A DNA stretch of 64,000 nucleotides from Planomicrobium sp. Y74 (GTDB lineage: Bacteria; Bacillota; Bacilli; Bacillales_A; Planococcaceae): contig NZ_RCWH01000005.1 of the NCBI RefSeq assembly GCF_003668635.1, forward strand, positions 496,001-560,000, read 5' to 3'. How positions within the stretch are numbered: the stretch's first letter is position 1; each line of letters starts with the position of its first letter. The translations under genes were made by a program, and so were the position numbers. Positions 1 to 8,926 of this stretch are shown piece by piece. The notes under the pieces are model-generated. The model was not told where the DNA came from and searched no databases. It saw only the letters and a list, made by a program, of their open reading frames with translations.

Positions 1-352
1 CAATGGCACAGAACGCCATTACTGCCAAGTCCTCCAGCGCTTGTCGAGGCTTAACGGGCGCTGTCGCTTTTCTCTGTCCAGACTTTAGCGGCCCAGCCCC
101 TCGAGTCGCTTCGGTCTTGTCATTAATGGCACAGAACGCCATTACTGCCAAGCCTTTCAGCGTCTGTCGGGGCTTAACGGGCGCTATCGCTTTTCATAGT
201 CCAGACTGTAGCGGCCAAGTCTTGACCGAGACCTGCGAGGTCAAGGCTTTGCGACGAAGCTAGCGCAGCGATGCAACGCCCTTTCATGTCTCGAAGCTAG
301 CGAAGCGATGCAGAGACAGGAGCACAGAGCTTAGCGGGCGCTTGCGCTTTTC
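1..352. repeat. Dispersed mosaic repeat block with a 123-bp tandem duplication
   Basis: No gene is supported here. A unit beginning AATGGCACAGAACGCCATT occurs at 2 and again at 125, giving a period of 123 bp. Each copy holds a small hairpin (AATGGC, loop ACAGAAC, GCCATT) and a segment ending CGCTTTTC followed by GTCCAGACT. The rest of the block has a GACCGAGACCTGCGAGGTC segment, the AGCTAGCGCAGCGATGCA module and a terminal GCGCTTGCGCTTTTC. Related blocks occur at 12.1, 20.5, 37.9, 41.6, 54.7, 57.9 and 62.2 kb. The block abuts the 3' end of the EAL-protein gene. The 86-codon frame over it is only a product of the tandem repeat. Confidence 0.85.
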
Positions 353-2365
353 CTATGAATGCTTCAGCCAGGTTTCCAATTCGTTTGCTGTCATTGGATG
401 CCCTGTAATATAACCCTGGATACTGTCACAATCCATGACTTTCAATAGTTCAAGCTGCTCTTTTGTTTCCACACCTTCAGCAACCACCTGCAGATCAAGC
501 GATTTTCCGAACTGGATCATTCCGTTGATCAGTTTTTGCATCTTTTCCTGCTGCGTAATCGATTGGATAATATCTTTATCGATTTTCAAACTGGAGATCG
601 GCAAAAGCAGCATATAGCGGAATGATGCATAACCGGTTCCGAAATCATCTAAAGAGAATGAGATTCCTTTTTGATTCAACTGTTTCATCTGGCGTACTAT
701 CGAATGTTCTGCTTCTGCTTCCAAAGCGAATTTTTCGGTGATTTCAATTGTCAGCCGGTTGGCATCACAGCCGTTGATGGTCAGATGTTCCATAAATAAT
801 CGTGCCATGTCTTTATCGCGGAATTCCCGAATGGACGAGTTGATGCTGACATTCATTGAGATGTCGCGTGATGTCCAGTCCTTGAGCTGGCGGCAGACAG
901 TTTCGATAACGAATTTACCGATTTCATGAATCATGCCGTTTTCTTCTGCAATCGGAATGAGTTCATCCGGCGATACAATCCCTGCTTCTGTATCCTGCCA
1001 GCGGACGAGTGCTTCAACGCCTTCGACGTCACCGGTTTTCAAATTGATCTGTGGTTGGTAAAGAACCTCCAGATTTTTCTTATCAAGCGCATGGATTAGG
1101 CGGCGTTCGATCAATGCTTTGCGGTTCAAGCGTTCATGGTCGTCGGCAGTCAGCGCTGAAATGGCACTGCCGCCGCGTTCCTTGATTTTTTTGATGGTGG
1201 CATTTGAAGCTTTCATAAGATGTACAAAAGTTTGCTGGTCTTCCGGATAGCGGGTGACCGCGCCGCTTACCGTCAATGGAATTGCAGTTCCCTGAATGTA
1301 AATGGGATGCTGTTGCAGGTAAGCAAGGAAGCCTTCGATGAACCATTGGCTCAATGGAGTAACTAATGCAAACTCATGCAAGCCGGTTCTTGTAATCAAG
1401 GAATCCGAGAAATACATGCGCAGCCTTTTTGTGAACTCAATCAGCAATTCTTTTTCTGTATCACTATTGGAAACATCACGCAAAGTGTAAAAATGGTCAA
1501 TATCGAAGAATACAAATGAAAAATGCTTTCGTTCTTCGATAAATTCATTGACCACTTGTTCAAGGCGATGGCGATTTTCCAATCCGGTAACGGAATCGAT
1601 AAATGCAATTTGTTCCAGATGATGCTGGGTTTCTTTGGCCTCAGTAATATCTTTCTCCAAAAATATGTAGTAAGTTTCAGAACCGGTAAGTATCATAGGA
1701 ATGGCTGTTAAATCCACCCAGTAGAAGTCCCCGTCTTTCTTTACTTTTTTGGCTTCACCGTTCCACACTTCACCTTTTTTCAAGGTTTCCATCAATTCTT
1801 CGATTATCTGATGGTCTTCTTCTGTATCCCCGAACATTTGCCAAATGGGCTTTCCGAGAATCCGCTTCGGCGTCCATTTACTTAACTTCAAGAAATGTGG
1901 GTTAGCGTAGGTAATCAGGAATTCTTCATCAAAATAAAGCATCATAAAGGATTCATCCAAACCGCTTCGCAAGCTCTCAAGTTCCCTTGCAGGGGAGTCG
2001 GCTTGTTGGGTTTCATCCATTTCAAAAATAGTAAGTATAAACTTTTCTTTTCCGGATTTAAAAACCTTCGTCACTACGGTTGTATATGTCAGTGTCCCGT
2101 TGCCAAGTTCAACTTCAACTTCTTCAAGGCGTATCGGATCTTTGCTGTTTATTATCTTTTCCCATGAACACTTATATTGAGCAGCTTTATCAGGATTCAT
2201 ATAAGGGCTTATCTGTCCTTTGACAGAATCCGACTCTATTTGGAATACTCTTTCTGCATGGCGGCTGCACCAAACGGTTTGGCCATTCTCGTTCATAATG
2301 ATTATGGGAAAAGGAATATGGTTGAAAACGAGATTATCAGCCAGTAGTTCTTGCAATTCACTCAT
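353..2365 (-). CDS. PAS-PAS-GGDEF-EAL protein, probable c-di-GMP phosphodiesterase
   Basis: A 670-residue soluble signalling protein. Two PAS-like sensor domains (about 10-115 and 130-245) precede a GGDEF-fold domain (about 255-405) and an EAL domain (about 420-665). The EAL domain keeps its catalytic signatures: EALVR at 451-455, DDFGTGYAS at 573-581 and EGVET at 630-634. The GGDEF site reads GLHEF at 328-332, so cyclase activity is probably lost and the domain may be only structural or GTP-sensing. The expected role is hydrolysis of c-di-GMP in response to a PAS ligand or redox cue, affecting motility and biofilm. There are no membrane segments, so it should be cytoplasmic. The ATG has a GGAG ribosome site about 10 nt upstream. 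It appears monocistronic. Confidence 0.9.
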   Translation of the reverse strand: MSELQELLADNLVFNHIPFPIIIMNENGQTVWCSRHAERVFQIESDSVKGQISPYMNPDKAAQYKCSWEKIINSKDPIRLEEVEVELGNGTLTYTTVVTKVFKSGKEKFILTIFEMDETQQADSPARELESLRSGLDESFMMLYFDEEFLITYANPHFLKLSKWTPKRILGKPIWQMFGDTEEDHQIIEELMETLKKGEVWNGEAKKVKKDGDFYWVDLTAIPMILTGSETYYIFLEKDITEAKETQHHLEQIAFIDSVTGLENRHRLEQVVNEFIEERKHFSFVFFDIDHFYTLRDVSNSDTEKELLIEFTKRLRMYFSDSLITRTGLHEFALVTPLSQWFIEGFLAYLQQHPIYIQGTAIPLTVSGAVTRYPEDQQTFVHLMKASNATIKKIKERGGSAISALTADDHERLNRKALIERRLIHALDKKNLEVLYQPQINLKTGDVEGVEALVRWQDTEAGIVSPDELIPIAEENGMIHEIGKFVIETVCRQLKDWTSRDISMNVSINSSIREFRDKDMARLFMEHLTINGCDANRLTIEITEKFALEAEAEHSIVRQMKQLNQKGISFSLDDFGTGYASFRYMLLLPISSLKIDKDIIQSITQQEKMQKLINGMIQFGKSLDLQVVAEGVETKEQLELLKVMDCDSIQGYITGHPMTANELETWLKHS

Positions 2366-2501
2366 TCCATAACGCTCCTTCTCCTAAGTCTACTCTCATT
2401 ATAGGGGAGAAAAGACATATAGTCATCCTTTTCAAAACATTCATGTTTTATTTTAGGGAAATAGTGAATTTATGACTATAAAATATTTGGATAGAGAATA
2501 A

Positions 2502-2544
2502 AAATCAGCAGCTATACCGTAGTTATACGGCAAGCTGCTGATTT
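2502..2544 (-). terminator. Rho-independent terminator of the SLH phosphoesterase gene
   Basis: An 11-bp inverted repeat (AAATCAGCAGC at 2502-2512, GCTGCTGATTT at 2534-2544) is followed on the minus strand by a T-rich run. It lies 14 nt beyond the phosphoesterase stop. Confidence 0.85.
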
Positions 2545-2557
2545 ACTAATTAAACCA

Positions 2558-4882
2558 TTATTGATTTTTTTCTTTGTATTCCAAAGCCCGGTACATGAAG
2601 GCGGCGAACTCTGCTCTAGACACTTCACCATTTAAATCAAATATGGTTTTGCTCTTCCCTGCAGTAATCCCTGAGCTGTATAGCGGACCGATATATTTTG
2701 CTGCCCAATGGTTGGCTGGGACGTCGGTGAAGGGATGTGTACCTGATAATTCGATGTCAAACGCCACTACTAATACCTTCGCCATTTCAGCGCGTGTCAT
2801 TTTTTCAATAGGATAGAATTTATTTTGGTTACCTACAAAAATCCCTGCCTCTTGAACTGCCATAATTTCATCATAAAATCTGGATGTTTTAGGAACATCG
2901 ACAAATGGAGTGGGAGTTACCACTTTATTTAAATCGATAGCTTTGGTGAACATCAAAGCAACGTGCTGTCTTTGGATGCTGTTGCCTGGTTTAAAAGTAC
3001 CATCTTCTTGACCAGTAATAATACCGCGTGCAACCATCGCTTCAATCTCATCGAGTGCCCATTCATATTTAGTTCCTATAATATCAGGGAAGGAAGACTC
3101 GATTGGCTCATCTGGGTCAGGTTCTCCCGGCTCCGGCAGCGCAGCGTCATTTGTCGTGAATCGGTATATTTTTGATGTTTTTTTCTGGTCAGACGCATTT
3201 GTGATATTTACGTACCAGAAGTATTGAGTTAAAGGCTCGAGTTCATTCCATTCAACTGAAGCTTTGCTTCCGGAAACCAGGTTGCTGACCGAACCGATCA
3301 CATCATCGGTAAAGACGTTTACAGCGATATAGTCGGTTGCAATCTGGCGCACTGTCGGAACTTCAACAGCTTCTGTCGGCTCCAGCTTGTAGCCTTCGGT
3401 AAAGTCGTCACTGTCGCCATCAAAGTAATTATAATCGTTATGGTAAGGAGAAAAAGTATCGAAGTCCACTGTGTCCGTTGCCGGATCGAAAGTCAGTAAG
3501 CGCATGTAGCCTTCTGCCCCTTCTTTCCCTTGGTAATTCGACAGGACTTCCAATACTTCGCGGGTTGTGCCATCAGGATCGGTAACTGTTCGAATCTCAC
3601 GATCAGCACCGAAATAATGGCCGCCGAGCACCATTTTTACGTTAGGGCTTTTTCTTACAACGTTAGCGAAGATGTAATCCCCATCTTTTGATCTGTAACC
3701 GCCTGGTGACAGGTAGTTGTGTACGACCAATATTGCATTTTTATCTGAATGTTTTGCAAGCATTTGATTGGTCCATTGAACCGTTTCATCTTCCTGCACT
3801 TTTCCGTATCCAAGGTAAAGGATGATGAAATCGTGTGCACCAAAGGAGAAGAGGTCATAATGGTTCCGGTTATTGTCCATCTGCTCACCGTACCATGGTT
3901 TGCCCTCGTACCGGTCTTTGCCGGCATACGTCCAGAAATTCGTATAGTCGATTTCCATTGTATCCTGATTCACGACATCCCGGTTTCCGGCCATGACGCC
4001 ATATGGAATATTTGCTTCATCCATTCTTGTCAAGTTTTCATCGGCGACTGCCCATTGGTCGAGATCTGTAGAGATATTGACGAGGTCACCTGAATTGATG
4101 ACATAGCCGAATCTTCCTTTGTTGTATTCTTCGATCATCCAATTAGTCATCGAAGCCCATACTTCGGGTTTTTCAGCTGCGTAGAATTGGGTGTCAGTAA
4201 ACCAAGCCATTGTGAACTTGCTATTGTCAACAACAGCATCCTTGGCCGTAGCGGCATCATGCACCATCGCCTGAACTTTTCCGTTCTGGAAGAATTTGCT
4301 GTCAGCCAATACTTTGGAAAATACGATATTGCCGCCTTGATTGGCTGTTTCCTCTTCCAGCACTACCCATTTACTAGCAGTATAATCCCAGGCAGAGAGG
4401 ATAAGTTTGCCTTCTGCTGAAGTTTTCCCTTGCCAATTCAACTCTATTTCGTTGCCGGCTTCAAGATGTTTGGAAACGTCGACTTCAAACCGATGGTAAG
4501 GATAGGCTCCCTGGGCATCTGTAACTGCATATTTACCATCAGCAGAAGCTGCGTTTCCTTTATTGGAATCGGTAAATGCGGTACCGCCGAGGGGAGATGT
4601 TAATGGATCAGAGTCGGAGGTGCCGAAGAAACCATTTATATTGTTGCTGCTGGCATAGTCATATGTAAAACCTTCCATAAAATCGACGGTTTTCAAAGAC
4701 GAACCATTTGGATCTTTAATGACGGCCTCGAGGACTGCATTGCGGTCAACGTTTTTTGCGTTGTCCGCAGGTGCGACATTCGAGACTTCTCCTTGGCCAA
4801 CATTAGTGGCGGCGAAAGACAGGGATGGCAAAGTGGATGCAACCAGAACTGTTGCCAGCGAAACAGAAAGAATCTTCTTCAT
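2558..4882 (-). CDS. Secreted metallophosphoesterase-fold protein with three SLH domains
   Basis: Translation most likely starts at 4882 (MKKILS, 774 residues), because AGGAGG sits six nt upstream; longer in-frame starts lack a site. Residues 1-25 are a signal peptide (MKKILSVSLATVLVAS, then LSFAA). An N-terminal beta-rich region precedes a calcineurin-like phosphoesterase core (about 224-500). Three SLH repeats at the C-terminus (beginning FPDIIG, FVDVPK and FTDVPA) should anchor it to cell-wall polymer. The metal-site motifs are altered: D230-T-Q, GD at 265-266, GNRD at 299-302 instead of GNHD, H388, and GHYF at 421-424 instead of GHxH. It may bind metal differently or be poorly active. The fold and surface location are clear; the substrate is unknown. 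Confidence 0.85.
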   Translation of the reverse strand: MKKILSVSLATVLVASTLPSLSFAATNVGQGEVSNVAPADNAKNVDRNAVLEAVIKDPNGSSLKTVDFMEGFTYDYASSNNINGFFGTSDSDPLTSPLGGTAFTDSNKGNAASADGKYAVTDAQGAYPYHRFEVDVSKHLEAGNEIELNWQGKTSAEGKLILSAWDYTASKWVVLEEETANQGGNIVFSKVLADSKFFQNGKVQAMVHDAATAKDAVVDNSKFTMAWFTDTQFYAAEKPEVWASMTNWMIEEYNKGRFGYVINSGDLVNISTDLDQWAVADENLTRMDEANIPYGVMAGNRDVVNQDTMEIDYTNFWTYAGKDRYEGKPWYGEQMDNNRNHYDLFSFGAHDFIILYLGYGKVQEDETVQWTNQMLAKHSDKNAILVVHNYLSPGGYRSKDGDYIFANVVRKSPNVKMVLGGHYFGADREIRTVTDPDGTTREVLEVLSNYQGKEGAEGYMRLLTFDPATDTVDFDTFSPYHNDYNYFDGDSDDFTEGYKLEPTEAVEVPTVRQIATDYIAVNVFTDDVIGSVSNLVSGSKASVEWNELEPLTQYFWYVNITNASDQKKTSKIYRFTTNDAALPEPGEPDPDEPIESSFPDIIGTKYEWALDEIEAMVARGIITGQEDGTFKPGNSIQRQHVALMFTKAIDLNKVVTPTPFVDVPKTSRFYDEIMAVQEAGIFVGNQNKFYPIEKMTRAEMAKVLVVAFDIELSGTHPFTDVPANHWAAKYIGPLYSSGITAGKSKTIFDLNGEVSRAEFAAFMYRALEYKEKNQ

Positions 4883-5275
4883 ACTCATCCTCCTAAAATG
4901 TTTGATAGAGTTGCATTTAAGTGGCTGTGGCATGCGACAAAAGTCATTACTGGTTAAACCAGCTAAAGAAATACAGTATTAAGTAAATCTTTTTAACCAT
5001 ATTAACACAGAAAATTTCAAAATAAAGTATTTTATCTGAATAAATTGAATATTTAATTATATATTTTCAAGGTTAAATTTTTTAACCTAAATTTAACCTT
5101 TGGCTGTTTAAATAGTGGTTTTCTTTTAGTTGTCCCCTTATTTTTGTTGGTATATCAACAAATTCAAATGGATTTTCCAGCGGACCGATTTAAAAAACTA
5201 CCCGTTATCAAAATATTATGTAATAATAGTCAACATAAAAGATTCGAGTTTCGAAATGTTCAGGAGGCAATTCCC
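4883..5275. promoter_or_regulatory. AT-rich divergent promoter region with repeated TTAACC motifs
   Basis: This 393-bp gap separates two divergent genes. TTAACC or its complement GGTTAA occurs at 4952, 4993, 5071, 5082 and 5093. The copies at 5082 and 5093 are direct repeats 11 bp apart, and 5071/5081 form an inverted repeat (GGTTAAA/TTTAACC). The pattern resembles an operator; 11-bp spaced TTAACA-like repeats are the style of PhoP boxes in Bacillus, but that assignment is inference. The first 130 nt of an upstream open frame (from 5144) lack a ribosome site and are probably not translated. Confidence 0.45.
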
Positions 5276-7003
5276 TTGAAAACTGTATTTTCCTACGCTA
5301 AACCCTATACATTTTATATAGTGATCGCATTGATTCTCATGTTATTGGAGTTGGCTGTGGAATTGATGCAGCCCTTGGTTATCGCGGGCATCATCGATAA
5401 TGGCATTGTAGCGGGCGACCGGGATATGATTATTCAACTCGGTATTTTGCTGATGGTATTGTCTTTGGTCGCTTTTGCTTCAGGGGTCGCCAATTCTTAT
5501 TTCGCGGCTCATGTATCACAGAGTTTCTCTTTTGATCTGCGGCAGTCCGTATATGGGCGCATCCAATCGTTCTCGCTTGCAATGTTCAATAAATTCCCGG
5601 CATCCGGGCTGATTACGCGGCTTACCAGTGATGTCACGCTTGTTCAGCAAATCTTGTTCATGAGTTTGCGCATAATGCTGCGCGCTCCGCTGCTCGTCAT
5701 CGGCAGTATGATAATGGCTTTTGTGGTCAATCCAAAATTGGCGATTTATCTGGTAGTTGTTTTTCCGATCCTGTTGGCTTTCCTCTATATAATGGTGAAA
5801 AAAGGCGTTACTTATTTTAGTTTTGTGCAGCAAAGACTGGATCGTGTCAACCGGATGGTACAGGAAAATCTGCAGGCTGTCCGTTTGATCAAAGCATATT
5901 TGCGGGGCAAATATGAAGCCAATCGATTTTCGGAAGTCGCCGGCTCACTAAAAACCGATACGGTCAAAGCATTCCGCATCATGGAAACCATTCTGCCGAT
6001 TCTGCTGTTTGGCATGAACATATCGCTGCTGGCTGTTTTATGGTTTGGAGCTTTTGAAATCAGGAGTGGTGGTGCACAGATCGGTGAATTGGTGGCAATC
6101 GTCAACTACGCAATGCGAATGACGGGGGCTTTCTCCATGTTCTCGTTTATCATCATGGCTTTTGCCCGGTCGAAAGCGTCGTCTGAACGCATAGAGGAAA
6201 TCCTGTTGGCTGAAGATGTGCGTGAGAAAGATACGAAAGGCGAGGAGAAATTGCTGCGCCGTGGCGATATTGTATTCGACAATGTTTCATTCACTTATCC
6301 GGGAACAGCGATTTCGGTATTGAAAAATCTGTCGTTCCATATCAAACCCAATGAAAAATTGGCTATTATGGGTGCTACGGGTTCCGGTAAGTCTTCCTTG
6401 CTTCAGCTGATTCCCCGTTTTTATGATGTCAGTAGTGGGCGGGTATTGATTCATGGAAGGGATGTAAGAGAGTGGTCGCTTAGTGCATTAAGAAAAACAA
6501 TCGGTATTGTTCCTCAGCAATCCCTGTTATTTACGGGGACCATTTCAGATAATCTTTCCTGGGGCAAAGAGCAGGCTCATCAGAAAGAGCTGTCGGATGC
6601 CGCTGTCAAAGCGCAAATTCATGACACGGTGGAACGTTTCCCGAAAGGTTATTTCACGCGTGTCGGTCAAAAAGGCGTCAATCTGTCCGGCGGACAGAAA
6701 CAGCGTCTGTCTATAGCGCGTGCACTGGTGCGCAAGCCATCTATTCTAATATTGGATGACAGCACAAGTGCATTGGATGTGAAGACAGAAGCCGCATTAT
6801 GGCAGGAGTTGGAGCAGGAAAAAGCGACAATGCTCGTGGTTACGCAGAAAATCCGTACAGCAATGCGCGCGGACCATATTCTCCTATTGGAAGAAGGAGA
6901 GATTTCTGCTTATGGCACGCATGAAGAATTGCTCGAAGACTCGGAGCTGTACAGAAAGATTGCTGTGTCGCAACAGGAAGAGGAGGTGGATGAATATGTT
7001 TGA
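5276..7003 (+). CDS. Heterodimeric ABC exporter, subunit with degenerate ATPase site
   Basis: A 575-residue fused permease-ATPase of the type-IV exporter class (YfiB/YheI-like), with about six membrane helices in residues 10-310 and one nucleotide-binding domain. The TTG start at 5276 is chosen because AGGAGG (5262-5267) lies eight nt before it. Walker A is GATGSGKS (366-373) and the signature is a consensus LSGGQ (470-474). The residue after the Walker B aspartate is Asp495 instead of Glu, and the H-loop His is Gln524. Those changes mark the non-hydrolysing site of asymmetric heterodimeric exporters. The gene overlaps the partner gene by 8 nt. Substrate is unknown; lipid-like or drug export is usual for the family. 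Confidence 0.9.
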   Translation: MKTVFSYAKPYTFYIVIALILMLLELAVELMQPLVIAGIIDNGIVAGDRDMIIQLGILLMVLSLVAFASGVANSYFAAHVSQSFSFDLRQSVYGRIQSFSLAMFNKFPASGLITRLTSDVTLVQQILFMSLRIMLRAPLLVIGSMIMAFVVNPKLAIYLVVVFPILLAFLYIMVKKGVTYFSFVQQRLDRVNRMVQENLQAVRLIKAYLRGKYEANRFSEVAGSLKTDTVKAFRIMETILPILLFGMNISLLAVLWFGAFEIRSGGAQIGELVAIVNYAMRMTGAFSMFSFIIMAFARSKASSERIEEILLAEDVREKDTKGEEKLLRRGDIVFDNVSFTYPGTAISVLKNLSFHIKPNEKLAIMGATGSGKSSLLQLIPRFYDVSSGRVLIHGRDVREWSLSALRKTIGIVPQQSLLFTGTISDNLSWGKEQAHQKELSDAAVKAQIHDTVERFPKGYFTRVGQKGVNLSGGQKQRLSIARALVRKPSILILDDSTSALDVKTEAALWQELEQEKATMLVVTQKIRTAMRADHILLLEEGEISAYGTHEELLEDSELYRKIAVSQQEEEVDEYV

Positions 7004-8822
7004 TGCCATTCGTCGTCCTTTCGGGTATGAACCGCTGATCAAAAAAGAAGACTTAAAAAAAGATGCTGATAAGAAAACGGAGCGGGCTGATAACTGGAAA
7101 TCCACCTTGCTGCGGATCTGGAAATTGGTCGATGAACAGCGTTTCCTGTTGATTGTCGTGCTTGCTCTGGTTTTTGTCAGTTCAGCATTAGCCCTTTTGG
7201 GACCATATCTGGTCGGACGGGTCTTGATCGACCAATATATCATCCCTGAGCAATTTAGCGGAATGGGTATTGTTATTGCATGGCTTGTATTAATTTATAT
7301 CGGACATTCCGTTTCGCTGTATCTGCAGAATTATTGGATGGTAGGGATCGCCCAGCAGGTAATATACCGCATGCGCACAGGCTTGTTCAGTCACTTTCAG
7401 AAACTGCCTGTATCTTTCTTCGATAAGCGGCAGCATGGCGAATTGATGAGCCGCATGACCAATGATGTCGAGAACGTTTCCGCCACGTTGAATACATCAT
7501 TCATCCAGGTATTCTCAAGTATTCTGACGCTGACGGGTACAGCGGTTGTCATGTTCCTGCTGAGCCCGCTGCTGACTTTATTGACATTTATCATCATTCC
7601 GCTCATGTATGTTTCTGTGCAATGGATTACAAAACGGACAGGGCGATTGTATAAAGAACAGCAAAGGGCAGTCGGCGATTTAAACGGAATGATTGAAGAA
7701 ACCATTTCCGGCCAGAAAATCGTCAAAGCGTTTTCGCAGGAACCACGGGTGATGGATGAATTCCTCGTGAAAAGCGAACGGCTGCGGCATGCCGGTTTCT
7801 GGGCATGGACCTATGCCGGGTTCATACCGAAAGTGATGAACTTTTTAAATAACGGAAGTTTTGCCATTGTGGCAGGGGTCGGCGGTCTTCTGGCATTGAA
7901 CGGTGCGGTATCGATCGGGGTTATTGTGATATTCACGGAATACTCCCGCCAGTTCACCAGACCGCTGAATGATCTGGCCAACCAGTTTAATACCGTTCTG
8001 TCGGCGATTGCCGGAGCGGAACGGGTTTTCGGCATCATGGATGAAACGGAAGAAAAAGATGATTTGCTGAAAAACGTAGACAAAGAGTTTTCGGGAGAAG
8101 TCGAATTCGACAATGTCTCTTTCAAATACGAAGGCGCTGAAGAAGAGTGGACGATCCGTGATGTCAGCTTTTCAGTCGCTGTCGGGCAGACTGCAGCTTT
8201 AGTCGGTGCGACCGGTGCAGGAAAAACGACAATTATGCAATTGCTGGCAAGGTTTTACGACGCCAATGAAGGCGAAATCCGGATAGACGGTACGCCGATT
8301 TCATCAATGCCGCGTGAAACGCTTCGAAAGCAGATTGCTTTTGTGCTGCAGGATCCATTCCTGTTCGAAACGTCTGTTTACGACAATATCCGCTACGGCA
8401 AACTGGATGCAACTGAAGAAGAGGTCATTGAAGCTGCAAAGAAAGCAAATGCCCATGACTTCATCCAAAAACTGCCGAACGGCTACGATACAATTCTAGA
8501 AGGAGACGGTTCCATGATTTCTCAGGGACAGAAACAACTGCTGTCCATTGCGCGTGCCTTGATTGCAGACCCGGTCATTCTTCTTCTTGATGAAGCCACC
8601 AGCAGCATCGATACTGTTACCGAATTGAAGATTCAGGAAGCACTTGAGCGGCTGATGGCCGGCAGAACGAGCTTTGTAATAGCTCACCGATTGAACACAG
8701 TAAGGCAGGCGGATTTGGTTTTCGTCATGGAACTGGGTAAACTGGTGGAAGCGGGAACTCAGGATGAACTGCTTGAAAAAGGCGGCTTGTACGCCACGAT
8801 GCTGTCTGATGCGAAATTATAG
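6996..8822 (+). CDS. Heterodimeric ABC exporter, catalytic subunit
   Basis: A 608-residue permease-ATPase (YfiC/YheH-like) and partner of the preceding gene, with which it overlaps by 8 nt. ATG 6996 is preferred to ATG 6990 because the AGGAGG at 6981-6986 is nine nt from the former and three from the latter. An N-terminal extension of about 50 residues precedes six membrane helices and the ATPase domain. Walker A is GATGAGKT (404-411), the catalytic glutamate is E533 (LLLDEATSSID) and the H-loop His is H564. Its signature reads ISQGQ (508-512), not LSGGQ, which degrades the opposite composite site. Together the pair has one consensus and one degenerate ATP site, as in BmrCD and TM287/288. A strong terminator follows. 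Confidence 0.92.
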   Translation: MFDAIRRPFGYEPLIKKEDLKKDADKKTERADNWKSTLLRIWKLVDEQRFLLIVVLALVFVSSALALLGPYLVGRVLIDQYIIPEQFSGMGIVIAWLVLIYIGHSVSLYLQNYWMVGIAQQVIYRMRTGLFSHFQKLPVSFFDKRQHGELMSRMTNDVENVSATLNTSFIQVFSSILTLTGTAVVMFLLSPLLTLLTFIIIPLMYVSVQWITKRTGRLYKEQQRAVGDLNGMIEETISGQKIVKAFSQEPRVMDEFLVKSERLRHAGFWAWTYAGFIPKVMNFLNNGSFAIVAGVGGLLALNGAVSIGVIVIFTEYSRQFTRPLNDLANQFNTVLSAIAGAERVFGIMDETEEKDDLLKNVDKEFSGEVEFDNVSFKYEGAEEEWTIRDVSFSVAVGQTAALVGATGAGKTTIMQLLARFYDANEGEIRIDGTPISSMPRETLRKQIAFVLQDPFLFETSVYDNIRYGKLDATEEEVIEAAKKANAHDFIQKLPNGYDTILEGDGSMISQGQKQLLSIARALIADPVILLLDEATSSIDTVTELKIQEALERLMAGRTSFVIAHRLNTVRQADLVFVMELGKLVEAGTQDELLEKGGLYATMLSDAKL

Positions 8823-8826
8823 AAAG

Positions 8827-8863
8827 AATCCCGAAGGAATTGATTTTCCTTCGGGATTTTTTT
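8827..8863 (+). terminator. Terminator of the ABC exporter operon
   Basis: A 13-bp stem (AATCCCGAAGGAA with TTCCTTCGGGATT) and a six-nt loop are followed by a T run, beginning 5 nt after the stop codon. Confidence 0.92.
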
Positions 8864-8926
8864 CTCCTCAAACATCTCCTGTGGCAGGTATGATACGATA
8901 AATAAAAAAAGGCAGGTGGGTCGGAG

